64,000 nt of DNA from Roseomonas gilardii (lineage in GTDB: Bacteria; Pseudomonadota; Alphaproteobacteria; Acetobacterales; Acetobacteraceae). The position numbers were made by a program, and so were the translations under genes. Position 1 is the stretch's first letter. The number at the start of each line of letters is the position of its first letter. This document shows positions 15,623-23,938 of the stretch, in pieces. The notes beneath the pieces were generated by a model. It was not told the DNA's origin. It saw only the letters and a program-made list of their open reading frames with translations, and did no database searches. The stretch is from assembly GCF_001941945.1 (NCBI RefSeq), contig NZ_CP015584.1:496001-560000 (forward strand), read 5' to 3'.

Positions 15623-18514
15623 TCACGCCCGCGAGGTTGGGGCCCGCAGTAGCCCGCCCGCATTCGCCGCGGCACCCAGGCGCAACGCGATGCGGAACGC
15701 TTTCTCGTATCGCTCGACATCCTCCGGCCGGCGCAGGAACCAGAAGATCGGCTCGGTGCCCGTGACCCAGCCGGGCCGCAGACGGGCAACCTCGCGCAGC
15801 GCCTCGCGCGCCTCCTCGACAAGGCCAGCCTCGACCGCCGCGACCACCATGGTACGGAAGCAGAGGGCGTAGTCGGGCAGATGCACCGCGCAGTGGCGGA
15901 GCGCGATCATCGCCTCCTCGGGACGGCCGCCCAGGAGGAGGGCGCGGCCGAGCACCGCGTGCAGGACGGGCGAACCGTGCGGGTCCTCGGCGATCGCCTG
16001 CCGAAAGGCCCTTTCGGCATCCTCCGGGTGGCCCGCAGCGGCCAGCACGTCCCCGCTTGCGATGCGTGCCGCATCGTTGGCGATGCGGTTGGTCCGCAGC
16101 GCGAGGCGCGCCGTGGTGACGGCCTCCCCCCAATGGCCCTGCAACGCAAGCGTCAGGCAAAGCGCGGCAAGCGAGTGGGGGGATTCCGGATCCAGTTCGA
16201 CGGCGTTCCGCGCCAGCCGGATCGACTGTTCCAACGTCTCGCTGTGGCCTTGCGCGCGCCAGCCATGGATCGCGATGCGCGCGAGGGTGATGGCAGTCCA
16301 GGCGAGAGCCGGGGCGTAGCCCGGATCGGCCGCCGAGGCGCGGACGAACAGCCCGCGCGCGATGGACGTCTCGGCCTCCGTGCTGCGGAGGTAATGCTCC
16401 TGGCCGAGCAACGTGAACTCCCGGGCGCTCAACCGCTCCACGGGCTTCTGCCGCGCCCGGCGCAGGCTCTTGCGCCCGATCTGCACGTTCATCGCTGCCG
16501 CGAGCGATGCGATGCCCTCGACAGGCAAGCCGGCAGCCCGACCCGACGGCCACTCCACCCGCTGGGCCCAGAAAGTGGTGCCGGTCGCGAGGTCGTCCAA
16601 CCGGAGATGGACGCAGAGCAGCTCACCCGCGGAGTGGACATCGCCCTTCACCTCGAAGCCCTGCGTCACCCGTTCATCCGGGCCGGCGACGACGCGCAGG
16701 TCGGCGTGACGGACCAGCTCGGCCATGAGGTTCGGCGTGAGCGTGGCGGCAGCCTGCGCGGCATCGGCATCGGCTGGGGCGGCCTGCAGAGGTTGCACGA
16801 CAAGCGTGTCCTGCCGGAGGAGGCCCGCGAGGCCGTCGACAGACGGTGGCCTTGGCACCGGTCCCGAACGCGTGGGCGGCTCGAGCGGCAAGGCGGCGCG
16901 GCTCGTGTCAGGGAGTGTAAGGCCGGCGGCAGGAGCGATCGAGGGTCCGCCTGCGTCGCCGACCGGCTCGGCCGCGCGGCGGTGCGCCGCCTGGAAGCGG
17001 TCCAGGTCCTCAGGACGCCGAAAGTACCAGAAGCCGGTGTGGTTGCGCGGCGTCCAGTCCGGCCGGAGGCGGAACAGCTCGCCCCGCGCCGCCAGGGCCT
17101 CGGGCATCCGTCCGGCCTCCACCCATGCCACCACGAGGGTATCGTAGGTCGCCGCATAGTCCGGCAGGTGCAAGGCGCACCAGCGCAGCGGCGGCAGCGC
17201 TTCCTCCCCCCTCCCTGCCAGCAGCAGCGCCCGTCCGAGGATTCCCCGCGCGGTCGGCGGGCTGAGCGGGTCGAGCGCAATGGTGTCCTGCGCCACCTCC
17301 GCTGCCTCCTCGGGGTGCCCAGCGGCGACGAGGACCTCGCAGACGGTGATACGAGGGGGCGCAAAGGCTGACCGGCCCGTGTGCAGCGCCGAACGCGCAA
17401 CGGCCACTGCCTCCTCCCAGCGCTGATCCAGAACGAGGGCGAAGGCGAGGCGGGCGAGGCAGAGTGGCGAGTCCGGCTGGAGTTGCACGGCACGCCGCGC
17501 GAGCCGGAGCGCCTCGTCCCGCGTCGCCTGTCCCCCCGGGCCGCCCCAGCCGTGGGTGATCGCGCGGTGCACGGTGTAGGCCTGCCAAGCATAGGCCGGC
17601 GCGTAGTCCGGATCGGCCGCGATCGCGCGGGCGAACATCTCCCTCGCCACCTCCGTATCCGCCTGCGTGACGCGCTGGTGATGGTCCCGTCCGATCAGGC
17701 AGAGCTCGCGCGCGGTCAGCGTGGCGACCGGTTTGCGGCGCGCGGCCGAAAGGCTGTGCCGCTCCACCTGCCAGTTGAGGTGGACGGCGAGGGCGGTCAG
17801 CCTCGTCGTGGACAGGCCCGGTGCGCTCTTCCGCGGCTGTTCCAGGCGTTCCGCCCAGAGGACAGTCCCGGTCGCGGCATCCTCGAGCCGGATCGTCATT
17901 CGCAGGGCCTCCCCGGCGGAGCGCACCTCGCCCTGGACGAGATATCCCTCCGCGGCAACCGCCTCCGCGGCGGGCAGCACGCGCAGCCCTTCGATCCGAG
18001 CGAGCTCCGCGACCAGATCGCCCGTCATCGCATCGGCCAAGTGGGCGCAGGTCAGGTCGCCGTCCGGTGCCTCGAAGCGATGGACGGCGATCGGGTCCTG
18101 GCGGAGGTCCGCGAAGTCGCGGGCCGGGGGGGCCAAGGCCTTCGGCGCCGGCGCTGCATCGGGGGCGGCGTCCGGCCGGGACGGCCCGTCGCGCCGCACC
18201 GCGGCCGTCAGCATGTAGCCTCGCCGGGGGACAGTGCGCAGGATCTGGGCGGCGCGGCTGCCGAAAGCCTGTCGTAGTTCGCCGATGCACTGGGTGAGCG
18301 AGTCGTCCGTCACCACCAAGCCCGGCCAGAGCGCTTCGAGCAGCTCCTCCCGCCCCAGGAGCTGTCCAGGATGGTCCAGCAGATGCCGCAGGAGGGCGAA
18401 GGTCTTGGGCCGGAGGCGCAGTTCGGTCCCATCGGGTCCCAAGACCACTCCGCGCAAGGCGTCCAGTCGGAATTCGTCGAAGCGATAGGTCCCGGGCTCG
18501 TCACGCAACGGCAT
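15623..18514 (-). CDS. OmpR/CadC-type winged-helix regulator with duplicated TolB-N-like plus TPR sensor half
   Basis: A 963-residue regulator. Residues ~8-105 form a Trans_reg_C winged helix: LRPKTFALLRHLLDHPGQLL, then TDDSLTQCIGELRQAFG and TVPRRGYMLTAAV. After a Pro/Ala linker the rest is two tandem copies of one ~375-residue unit (about 136-510 and 562-945). Each has a TolB/FlgO-like beta part (ATGTVLWAERLE against ATGTTFWAQRVE), a LTAREL/LSAREF hinge, TPR-like helices and an end motif (FWYFRRPEDLDRF against FWFLRRPEDVERY). No transmembrane segment is evident, so it is probably cytoplasmic. The start is the ATG at 18514; an upstream TTG is one codon away. It converges with the autotransporter gene. 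An inverted repeat lies 34 bases upstream of its start, suggesting autoregulation. Confidence 0.85.
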   Translation of the reverse strand: MPLRDEPGTYRFDEFRLDALRGVVLGPDGTELRLRPKTFALLRHLLDHPGQLLGREELLEALWPGLVVTDDSLTQCIGELRQAFGSRAAQILRTVPRRGYMLTAAVRRDGPSRPDAAPDAAPAPKALAPPARDFADLRQDPIAVHRFEAPDGDLTCAHLADAMTGDLVAELARIEGLRVLPAAEAVAAEGYLVQGEVRSAGEALRMTIRLEDAATGTVLWAERLEQPRKSAPGLSTTRLTALAVHLNWQVERHSLSAARRKPVATLTARELCLIGRDHHQRVTQADTEVAREMFARAIAADPDYAPAYAWQAYTVHRAITHGWGGPGGQATRDEALRLARRAVQLQPDSPLCLARLAFALVLDQRWEEAVAVARSALHTGRSAFAPPRITVCEVLVAAGHPEEAAEVAQDTIALDPLSPPTARGILGRALLLAGRGEEALPPLRWCALHLPDYAATYDTLVVAWVEAGRMPEALAARGELFRLRPDWTPRNHTGFWYFRRPEDLDRFQAAHRRAAEPVGDAGGPSIAPAAGLTLPDTSRAALPLEPPTRSGPVPRPPSVDGLAGLLRQDTLVVQPLQAAPADADAAQAAATLTPNLMAELVRHADLRVVAGPDERVTQGFEVKGDVHSAGELLCVHLRLDDLATGTTFWAQRVEWPSGRAAGLPVEGIASLAAAMNVQIGRKSLRRARQKPVERLSAREFTLLGQEHYLRSTEAETSIARGLFVRASAADPGYAPALAWTAITLARIAIHGWRAQGHSETLEQSIRLARNAVELDPESPHSLAALCLTLALQGHWGEAVTTARLALRTNRIANDAARIASGDVLAAAGHPEDAERAFRQAIAEDPHGSPVLHAVLGRALLLGGRPEEAMIALRHCAVHLPDYALCFRTMVVAAVEAGLVEEAREALREVARLRPGWVTGTEPIFWFLRRPEDVERYEKAFRIALRLGAAANAGGLLRAPTSRA

Positions 18515-18547
18515 CAAAAACCCTCATCCACGCATGGACGATCCTAA

Positions 18548-18576
18548 TCCGAAAAATTTCCGAAGATAGGTTCGGA
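18548..18576. promoter_or_regulatory. Inverted repeat TCCGAA-N17-TTCGGA, copy B (candidate operator)
   Basis: TCCGAA (18548-18553) and TTCGGA (18571-18576) lie just upstream of the intact regulator's start. Arm sequence and the 17-base spacing equal those of copy A at 9082-9110. A further TTCCGAA sits between the arms (18558-18564). It is the likely site for the regulator's own product. Confidence 0.55.
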
Positions 18577-18666
18577 GAAAGATCGTCACGATCTCGGCTG
18601 GCCTTCGGGCCCTCCGTCCCGAGGGAGCTGTAAGCCGGTTCGGCATCCCGATCTGGAAACCACGCC

Positions 18667-18750
18667 GTGCTCCGGTCCACCCGCCCCGACCACCGGACCT
18701 TCCCCCGCGTCCGGCTCCTCGCCTCCTGTGCCACCTCGGCCGGTGCGGGC
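18667..18750 (+). pseudogene. Stump of a second autotransporter start (copy B)
   Basis: Starting at a GTG 91 bases after the inverted repeat, the codons read RPDHRTFPRVRLLASCATSA. This resembles the autotransporter leader RPTTLRPSPRARLLASCSGT at about residues 37-56 of the 9202 product. The DNA is also similar over about 75 bases. In copy A the start codon lies 92 bases after the repeat, although the matched segment itself lies about 100 bases further downstream there. The similarity stops near 18750 and unrelated lipoprotein sequence follows. It is best read as the 5' remnant of a second autotransporter gene divergent from the intact regulator. Confidence 0.5.
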
Positions 18751-18783
18751 CTCGGCCTGACAGGGTCAGACCCGCGGCGGCCC

Positions 18784-19140
18784 ATGACCCACCCTGCCTT
18801 CCGCATCGGTGCGCTCGCGATGCTCGCCGCGCTCGGCCTGAGTCTCACGGCCTGCGCCACGGACCCCGTGGCGATCCCGCCGAACGAAAGCCGCCGCGGC
18901 ATGAGTCCGGCGGCTGGTGAGCCGATCGCCACCATGTCAGTGACTCCAGCCACTCCTGTGGCGGCCGGCCTCCAGCGGCATGACAGTGGCGCCGGTGATC
19001 TCGGCCAACGGCCCAGTCAGCACCGCGGTGGTGCCGGACCATGAGCTGGAGCGCTACACCCTGTGCCTGCGCATCGGAGATCAGGCCCCCTGCGCTCCGG
19101 TGCGGCCCGGACGCTACGAGGCGCTGCTGCCGGGTTCACC
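18784..19140 (+). pseudogene. Small lipoprotein, probably frameshifted
   Basis: From the ATG at 18784 comes a typical lipoprotein leader, FRIGALAMLAALGLSLTAC, with Cys as the lipidation residue, followed by a Pro/Thr-rich spacer. The frame ends at 19044. One frame over, from about 18980, a more protein-like stretch reads PVISANGPVSTAVVPDHELE and then YTLCLRIGDQAPCAPVRPGR. I infer that the two halves were once one outer-membrane or periplasmic lipoprotein joined near 18975. No good ribosome-binding site is visible. It lies between the second autotransporter stump and a transposase remnant. The family is not recognised. Confidence 0.35.
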
Positions 19141-19204
19141 CGTCGCGCCATCCCACACCTCCGCGACGACCTACCTCGCGGGCTCAGTGGAGCAGATCAA
19201 GAAG

Positions 19205-19603
19205 AGTGGTCACGCCGCGCTTACGGTTCACCCCGCAGGCCTTGCTGTGCACCAACCTCCATCGCGCGCCTGATCAGATCGTGGGCTGGTTCGTCCAGCG
19301 TTGGCAGCTGGAGGTCACGTTCCAGGACCCAACGGCAGTGGTCGGACCTCGCCTTGCCTGCTGGCGCTGTTCTCCCTCACCGCCCTCTCGGCCGTCCAGC
19401 TCAGGCCCACAGAGCAAGAAGCCGTGGCCAGCGGCGCTTGGCACCGCAAACCACGTCCTACCTTCAATGACATCCTCGTCGCCATGCGACGTCACTTCTG
19501 GTACGAACAGGGTTTGCTCACCTCACGGCGCACCAATCACATCTTGAAACCTCGACCCACCCTTCAGCGCGCTATGGCCTACGCCATCTGCCACGCCTCC
19601 TGA
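19205..19603 (+). pseudogene. DDE transposase C-terminal remnant (IS4/IS701-like)
   Basis: The segment reads LRFTPQALLCTN and then QIVGWFVQRWQLEVTFQ, the conserved region around the catalytic Glu of this DDE group. It then loses about ten codons (the expected EVRAHLGxE part) and continues in other frames as TQRQWSDLALP and LLALFSLTALSAVQLRPTEQ. A C-terminal tail, RKPRPTFNDILVAMRRHFWY to MAYAICHAS, ends at 19603. At least one deletion and a frameshift make it non-functional. It separates the autotransporter/regulator locus from the arabinofuranosidase cluster. The exact IS family is uncertain. Confidence 0.65.
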
Positions 19604-19618
19604 TGGTCAAACACGAGC

Positions 19619-21169
19619 TTAGGCAGCGAGCATCTTCATGCGAATGATATTCCATGAACCAGGTTGCAGCACCGCAGAGATCTGGCCATCTGCGATGCGT
19701 ACCTGTTCCAGGATAGATGGCTTGATTCGTTCGGGCTGCTCGCGGCTGTTGACAGCGGCCAGGTCTGAATCGCAGAGCTGTTCTGCCCGGTCGAGACCGA
19801 GAAGCTCCATTCCTCGCGTATCGACACGAAGGTCCAGGACGTCGTCCAGGCTCCGGTTCAGCAGGAAAAGCGTGAGGAAACCCTCATCCCGGTCATGTAC
19901 TGCTGCGCACTTCAGGTACGGGACCTCCGGCATGGAGAAGCGATGCTCCTGCGTCCCACGCGGGTCATAGTAGCTGGTGGCATAGGTTGGCGATTCCACG
20001 CGTGACCGCAGGACCCGCCCGCGCCCGAGATTGCTCATCTGGGCGAACGGATAGAAGATCGTTTGCCGCCAGGCCGGACCGCCGGTTTCTGTCATGATCG
20101 GCGCGATGGCATTCACGAGCTGTGCGAGGCAGGCAGCCTTCACCCTGTCAGCATGGTTGAGCAGGGAGATGCATGCGCCACCGAAGGCCAGCGCATCGCC
20201 CATCGTATAGATTTCTTCCAGGATCTTCGGTGCCACCGGCCAGCCCGGGACAGTCCTTCCTTCCTTCTTCCCCCGTGTACGGTACCAGACATTCCATTCA
20301 TCGAAACTCAGCATCAGCCTCTTGGACGACCTGCGCTCCGCTGCCACGGCATCGGCAATGGACACGACCTCTTCGATGAAACTATCCATGAGGTCTGCAC
20401 TGGCCAGGAAGCTCGGCATATCGTCGGCATAGTTGTTCAGATACGTGTGGAGCGAGATGAACTCGACATGCTCGAAACAGTGCTCCAGAACTTCCCGTTC
20501 CCACGCACCAAAAGTCGGCATGTTGCGGGCAGAAGATCCACAGGCTGCCAGCTCCAGCGATGGATCGACCCACTTCATCATCTTGGCGGATTCCGTCGCA
20601 ACACGGCCGTACTCTCGGGCCGTTTTGTGCTCCATCTGCCAGGGACCATCCACCTCGTTACCAAGGCACCAGAACTTGATGTCGTGCGGCTTTTCCCAGC
20701 CATGAGAACGGCGCAGGTCGGACCATGCCGTTCCACCCGGGTGATTGCAGTACTCTACGAGATTACGCGCTGCATCGGCACCACACGTCCCGAGGTTGAC
20801 CGCCAGCATCGGTTCGACATCGGCGGCGCGGCACCAGTCGATGAACTCATTCGTGCCGAAGGTGTTAGGCTCCGTGGACATCCAGGCAAGATCGAGGCGG
20901 CGCGGACGCTGCTCCACGGGACCGACCCCGTCTTCCCAGTTGTACCCGGACACGAAGTTGCCTCCGGGATAGCGCATGATGGTCGGGGCCAGCTCCTTCA
21001 CCAGCGCCAGCACATCCCTGCGGAACCCCTTCTCATCCGCCTCTGGATGGCCGGGTTCGAAGATACCGCCATAGACGCATCGCCCGAGATGCTCGACGAA
21101 AGCTCCGAAGAGACGGTCATGCGTATCGCCGATGGCGACGTCGCGATCGATGGTCACCTGTGCCTTCAA
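19619..21169 (-). CDS. Alpha-L-arabinofuranosidase, GH51
   Basis: A cytoplasmic glycoside hydrolase of about 516 residues; no signal peptide is seen. It opens with DRLFGAFVEHLGRCVYGGIF and MRYPGGNFVSGYNWEDGVGP, both typical of GH51. The acid/base Glu is in KFWCLGNEVDGPW and the nucleophile Glu in LSFDEWNVWY. A C-terminal beta domain ends near SWNIIRMKM. I choose the TTG at 21169 because GGAAGGAACGAAGCC stands directly before it, whereas the ATG at 21244 lies inside the upstream ATPase gene. It removes terminal arabinose from oligosaccharides. As the last gene of an importer operon, it suggests that arabino-oligosaccharides enter the cell intact and are split inside. Confidence 0.92.
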   Translation of the reverse strand: MKAQVTIDRDVAIGDTHDRLFGAFVEHLGRCVYGGIFEPGHPEADEKGFRRDVLALVKELAPTIMRYPGGNFVSGYNWEDGVGPVEQRPRRLDLAWMSTEPNTFGTNEFIDWCRAADVEPMLAVNLGTCGADAARNLVEYCNHPGGTAWSDLRRSHGWEKPHDIKFWCLGNEVDGPWQMEHKTAREYGRVATESAKMMKWVDPSLELAACGSSARNMPTFGAWEREVLEHCFEHVEFISLHTYLNNYADDMPSFLASADLMDSFIEEVVSIADAVAAERRSSKRLMLSFDEWNVWYRTRGKKEGRTVPGWPVAPKILEEIYTMGDALAFGGACISLLNHADRVKAACLAQLVNAIAPIMTETGGPAWRQTIFYPFAQMSNLGRGRVLRSRVESPTYATSYYDPRGTQEHRFSMPEVPYLKCAAVHDRDEGFLTLFLLNRSLDDVLDLRVDTRGMELLGLDRAEQLCDSDLAAVNSREQPERIKPSILEQVRIADGQISAVLQPGSWNIIRMKMLAA

Positions 21170-21191
21170 GGCTTCGTTCCTTCCCTGTTTC

Positions 21192-22037
21192 CTATGGGCC
21201 GTGTGCCGGTTGTCCGGCCGGCTCCGGCGCGTCATCCCATGCACCCTCGATGGAGAGCACGGATTCCTTCAACTGGATGGCGTAGGGATGCCTCGGGTTC
21301 GACAACACTGTGCGTGCATCGCCCGTCTCCACCACCTCGCCATGTCGCATGATCATGACGCGATCGCTGATCGTATAGGCTGTCGCGAGATCGTGCGTGA
21401 TGTAGATGATCGAGACCCGCAGGTGATCCCGGAGCTCCCTGAACAGGTTCACGATGGTCATGCGCAGCGAGGCATCGATCATCGAGACGGGTTCATCCGC
21501 CACGAGCAGCGCTGGGCCAGGGATCAGAGCCCGCGCGATCGCGGCACGCTGCAACTGCCCCCCTGACATCTCATGCGGAAAGCGGCCTTTCACCTCTGCG
21601 AGTGAAAGACCCACCTGTTGAAGGGCACGGTCGGAAGCCACCTCGGCCTCTTCTTGCCCCGATGCTCCAGCGAGGTTACGGGCGGTGGCGTAGAGGTAGC
21701 GATCCACCCGGACGAGCGGGTTGAAGGCCTCGAAAGGGTTCTGGAAGATCGGCTGCACCTGTCGCATGAAATCCAGTCGGGCGCGACGCCCTCCGAGACG
21801 TGCCATATCAAGGCCCCGGAAGAGAATCTTTCCCTCTGTCGTTTCGCTCATGCCTAGCACCATGCGAGCCAAGGTAGATTTGCCGCTGCCCGACTCTCCG
21901 ATGATCGCAAAGACTTCCGGCTGCCCGGCATCCAGAACGAAGGACACGTCCCGCACCGCCGGCGTCTTCCGACGCGCGAAGAGACCGCCGCCATAGGTCT
22001 TGCAAACCTGTCGCAGTTCGAGGAGTGGCGTCGTCAT
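21192..22037 (-). CDS. Opp/Dpp-type ABC ATPase, second subunit (DppF-like)
   Basis: About 281 residues from the ATG at 22037, which overlaps the stop of the preceding ATPase gene by four bases (ATGA). Walker A is GESGSGKST, the Q-loop segment QPIFQNPFEAFNPLVRVD is the usual Opp-family form, the signature is MSGGQLQR and Walker B is LLVADEPVSMID, with Ser in place of the common Ala. The H-loop is IYITHDLATAY. A short C-terminal tail (HPYAIQLKESVL) is typical for OppF/DppF. It works with the DppD-like ATPase and the two permeases to power uptake. The next gene is the GH51 enzyme, so the cargo is probably a glycoside rather than a peptide. Confidence 0.9.
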   Translation of the reverse strand: MTTPLLELRQVCKTYGGGLFARRKTPAVRDVSFVLDAGQPEVFAIIGESGSGKSTLARMVLGMSETTEGKILFRGLDMARLGGRRARLDFMRQVQPIFQNPFEAFNPLVRVDRYLYATARNLAGASGQEEAEVASDRALQQVGLSLAEVKGRFPHEMSGGQLQRAAIARALIPGPALLVADEPVSMIDASLRMTIVNLFRELRDHLRVSIIYITHDLATAYTISDRVMIMRHGEVVETGDARTVLSNPRHPYAIQLKESVLSIEGAWDDAPEPAGQPAHGP

Positions 22038-23074
22038 GATACCCTCCCCTGGACCACGGCGTGACAAGCGACGCGGTGGTCAGGCCGGACCTCCTCGAAA
22101 GCCGGCACCACCTTCCGGCACACCGGCATGGCGAGCGGACAACGCGGATGGAAGCGGCAACCCGGCGGCGGATCGGCCAGGCTGGGCGGCTTGCCTTCCA
22201 GCCCATGCCGCGGCCTATCGTCGCCGATACGGGGAAGGCTGGCGATCAGATGGCGCGTATAGGGATGCAGCGGCCGCTGAAAGAGCTGCCGTGTCGGCGC
22301 TTCTTCCGCTAGCCGCCCCGCATACATGATACCGAGCCGGTCGGTGAGGTTGGCATGCACGGCCATGTCGTGCGTGACGAAGAGGACGGAAGAACCCATC
22401 TCGCGCTGCAGTCTGCGGATCATCCCCAGAACGCCTTTCTGCACTACGACGTCGAGCGCGGTGGTGGGCTCGTCGGCGATCACGAAATCCGGGCGGCAGA
22501 CGGTGGCGAGGGCGATGGTGACCCGTTGCCGCATGCCGCCAGATAGTTCATGCGGGAAGCGTTCCAGCACCTCGGACGGCAGATGCAGATGGGCCAGATG
22601 CGCCTGGACCCTATGCAGGAACTCCGGCATGGGCAGACCCATATGGCGGAAAGCGAAGTCCACGAAGGCGTGCCGGATCCTGCGCACTGGATTCAGCACG
22701 TTCATCGAGCCCTGCATGATATAGGACAGGTTCCGCCAGCGTAGGGCTGAGAGTTCCAGTTCCGGCAAGGCATAGAGGTCGCGTGGTCCGGTGCCGAAAT
22801 CGAACCTGATCTGCCCGGCTACCACCTGCAAGGGTGGGCGGATCGCCCGGGCAATGGTCTTGATCAGGCTGCTTTTGCCGGAGGAGCTTTCGCCCGCTAG
22901 CCCATAGATCTCATCCCGGCGGATCTCAAGGCTGATATCGTCCACGGCACGCACCTCGCGAACCGTGCCATAGGCATTCACGCGGTAGTACGCTTTGAGG
23001 CCCTCGACGGAAAGGATAGGGCGTGGCCGCGTGGACAGGATCGGCAGAGCGGCGGGGGGAGCGACAGCCAGCAT
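22034..23074 (-). CDS. Opp/Dpp-type ABC ATPase, first subunit (DppD-like)
   Basis: About 346 residues from the ATG at 23074, whose first base is shared with the TGA of the permease gene (TGATG). The nucleotide-binding domain has Walker A GESSSGKSS, with Ser where the family usually has Gly, then signature LSGGMRQR, Walker B FVIADEPTTALD and H-loop LFVTHDMAVHA. The C terminus carries the oligopeptide-transporter signature with three Cys (GCRFHPRCPLAMPVCRK), which in this family can hold an iron-sulfur cluster. It partners the 21192-22037 product. Coupled stops and starts throughout show one transcript. Confidence 0.9.
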   Translation of the reverse strand: MLAVAPPAALPILSTRPRPILSVEGLKAYYRVNAYGTVREVRAVDDISLEIRRDEIYGLAGESSSGKSSLIKTIARAIRPPLQVVAGQIRFDFGTGPRDLYALPELELSALRWRNLSYIMQGSMNVLNPVRRIRHAFVDFAFRHMGLPMPEFLHRVQAHLAHLHLPSEVLERFPHELSGGMRQRVTIALATVCRPDFVIADEPTTALDVVVQKGVLGMIRRLQREMGSSVLFVTHDMAVHANLTDRLGIMYAGRLAEEAPTRQLFQRPLHPYTRHLIASLPRIGDDRPRHGLEGKPPSLADPPPGCRFHPRCPLAMPVCRKVVPAFEEVRPDHRVACHAVVQGRVS

Positions 23075-23937
23075 CACGCGCCGCCTCCCATGCGCGCGAG
23101 GCGGGAGCGTGGATCGATGTACTCGTTCATCGAGACCGCCAGAAGGAACAGCGCCACGAAGACGGCGACGACCAGGGCCACGGGCGCCGCGATCCACCAC
23201 CAGATTCCTGAGACCAGGGCGGCATGCTGGTTGGCCCAGTAGATCATCCCGCCGATGGTGGGCGTGTTGACGTCGGTGAAGCCCAGGACCGAGAGCGTTA
23301 CCTCCAGCCCGATGCTCCAGTTCATGTTGTTCATGGTGGTGGTGAAGATCACCGGCATGACGTAGGGCAGGTGCTCGCGTGTCACAATCCGGGCTGCGCT
23401 CATGCCGGAGAATGCGGCCTGGGCCGTGAACTCGCGTGTCTTAAGCGACAGGGCTATGGAGCGAACCAACCGCGCATCATAGGCCCAACCGAGACAGGCG
23501 GCGACGAGTGCCAGCAGTGCCCAGGTCATCTGATCCCGCATCACGAAGTAGAAGAGCACCAGGATGGGGAAGAGCGGCACCACGATGAAACTGTCGTTGA
23601 TTGACATCAGCGCCCGGTCCGCAGTGCCGCCGGCATAGCCGGCGAGAAGACCCACGGTGAGCGCGATGATCCGGCTGATCACGGCAACGGTGATGCCGAA
23701 AAGCAGCGTGTTCCGGATCGCGAAGGAGAGCTGCCAGAAGACATCCTGCCCGCGTGAGGTGGTGCCCAGGATGAACTGTGCCGAGGGCGGCATGTCAGGC
23801 GGCACGACATAGACATCCAGGGGAGGATAGGGCGAAAGGAAGGACAGCAGCGCTACGATGGCTACGGCCAGCAGCAGCAGGCCGCCGAGAGCGAACTCCC
23901 AGTTGTAGCGCAGCAGGTCCCGCAGGATACGGATCAT
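23074..23937 (-). CDS. Opp/Dpp-type ABC permease (DppC-like)
   Basis: A 287-residue inner-membrane permease. A short cytoplasmic N terminus precedes LALGG-type hydrophobic segment one (FALGGLLLLAVAIVALLSFL). A periplasmic loop with FILGTTSRGQDVFWQLSFAI follows, a hallmark of DppC. About six transmembrane segments are seen, with the EAA loop at FSGMSAARIVTREHLPYVMP. The last helix is followed by NEYIDPRSRLARMGGGA. Its stop overlaps the start of the DppD-like gene by one base, and its ATG lies two bases past the stop of the DppB-like gene. It builds the pore with DppB. Confidence 0.88.
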   Translation of the reverse strand: MIRILRDLLRYNWEFALGGLLLLAVAIVALLSFLSPYPPLDVYVVPPDMPPSAQFILGTTSRGQDVFWQLSFAIRNTLLFGITVAVISRIIALTVGLLAGYAGGTADRALMSINDSFIVVPLFPILVLFYFVMRDQMTWALLALVAACLGWAYDARLVRSIALSLKTREFTAQAAFSGMSAARIVTREHLPYVMPVIFTTTMNNMNWSIGLEVTLSVLGFTDVNTPTIGGMIYWANQHAALVSGIWWWIAAPVALVVAVFVALFLLAVSMNEYIDPRSRLARMGGGA

Positions 23938-23938
23938 G

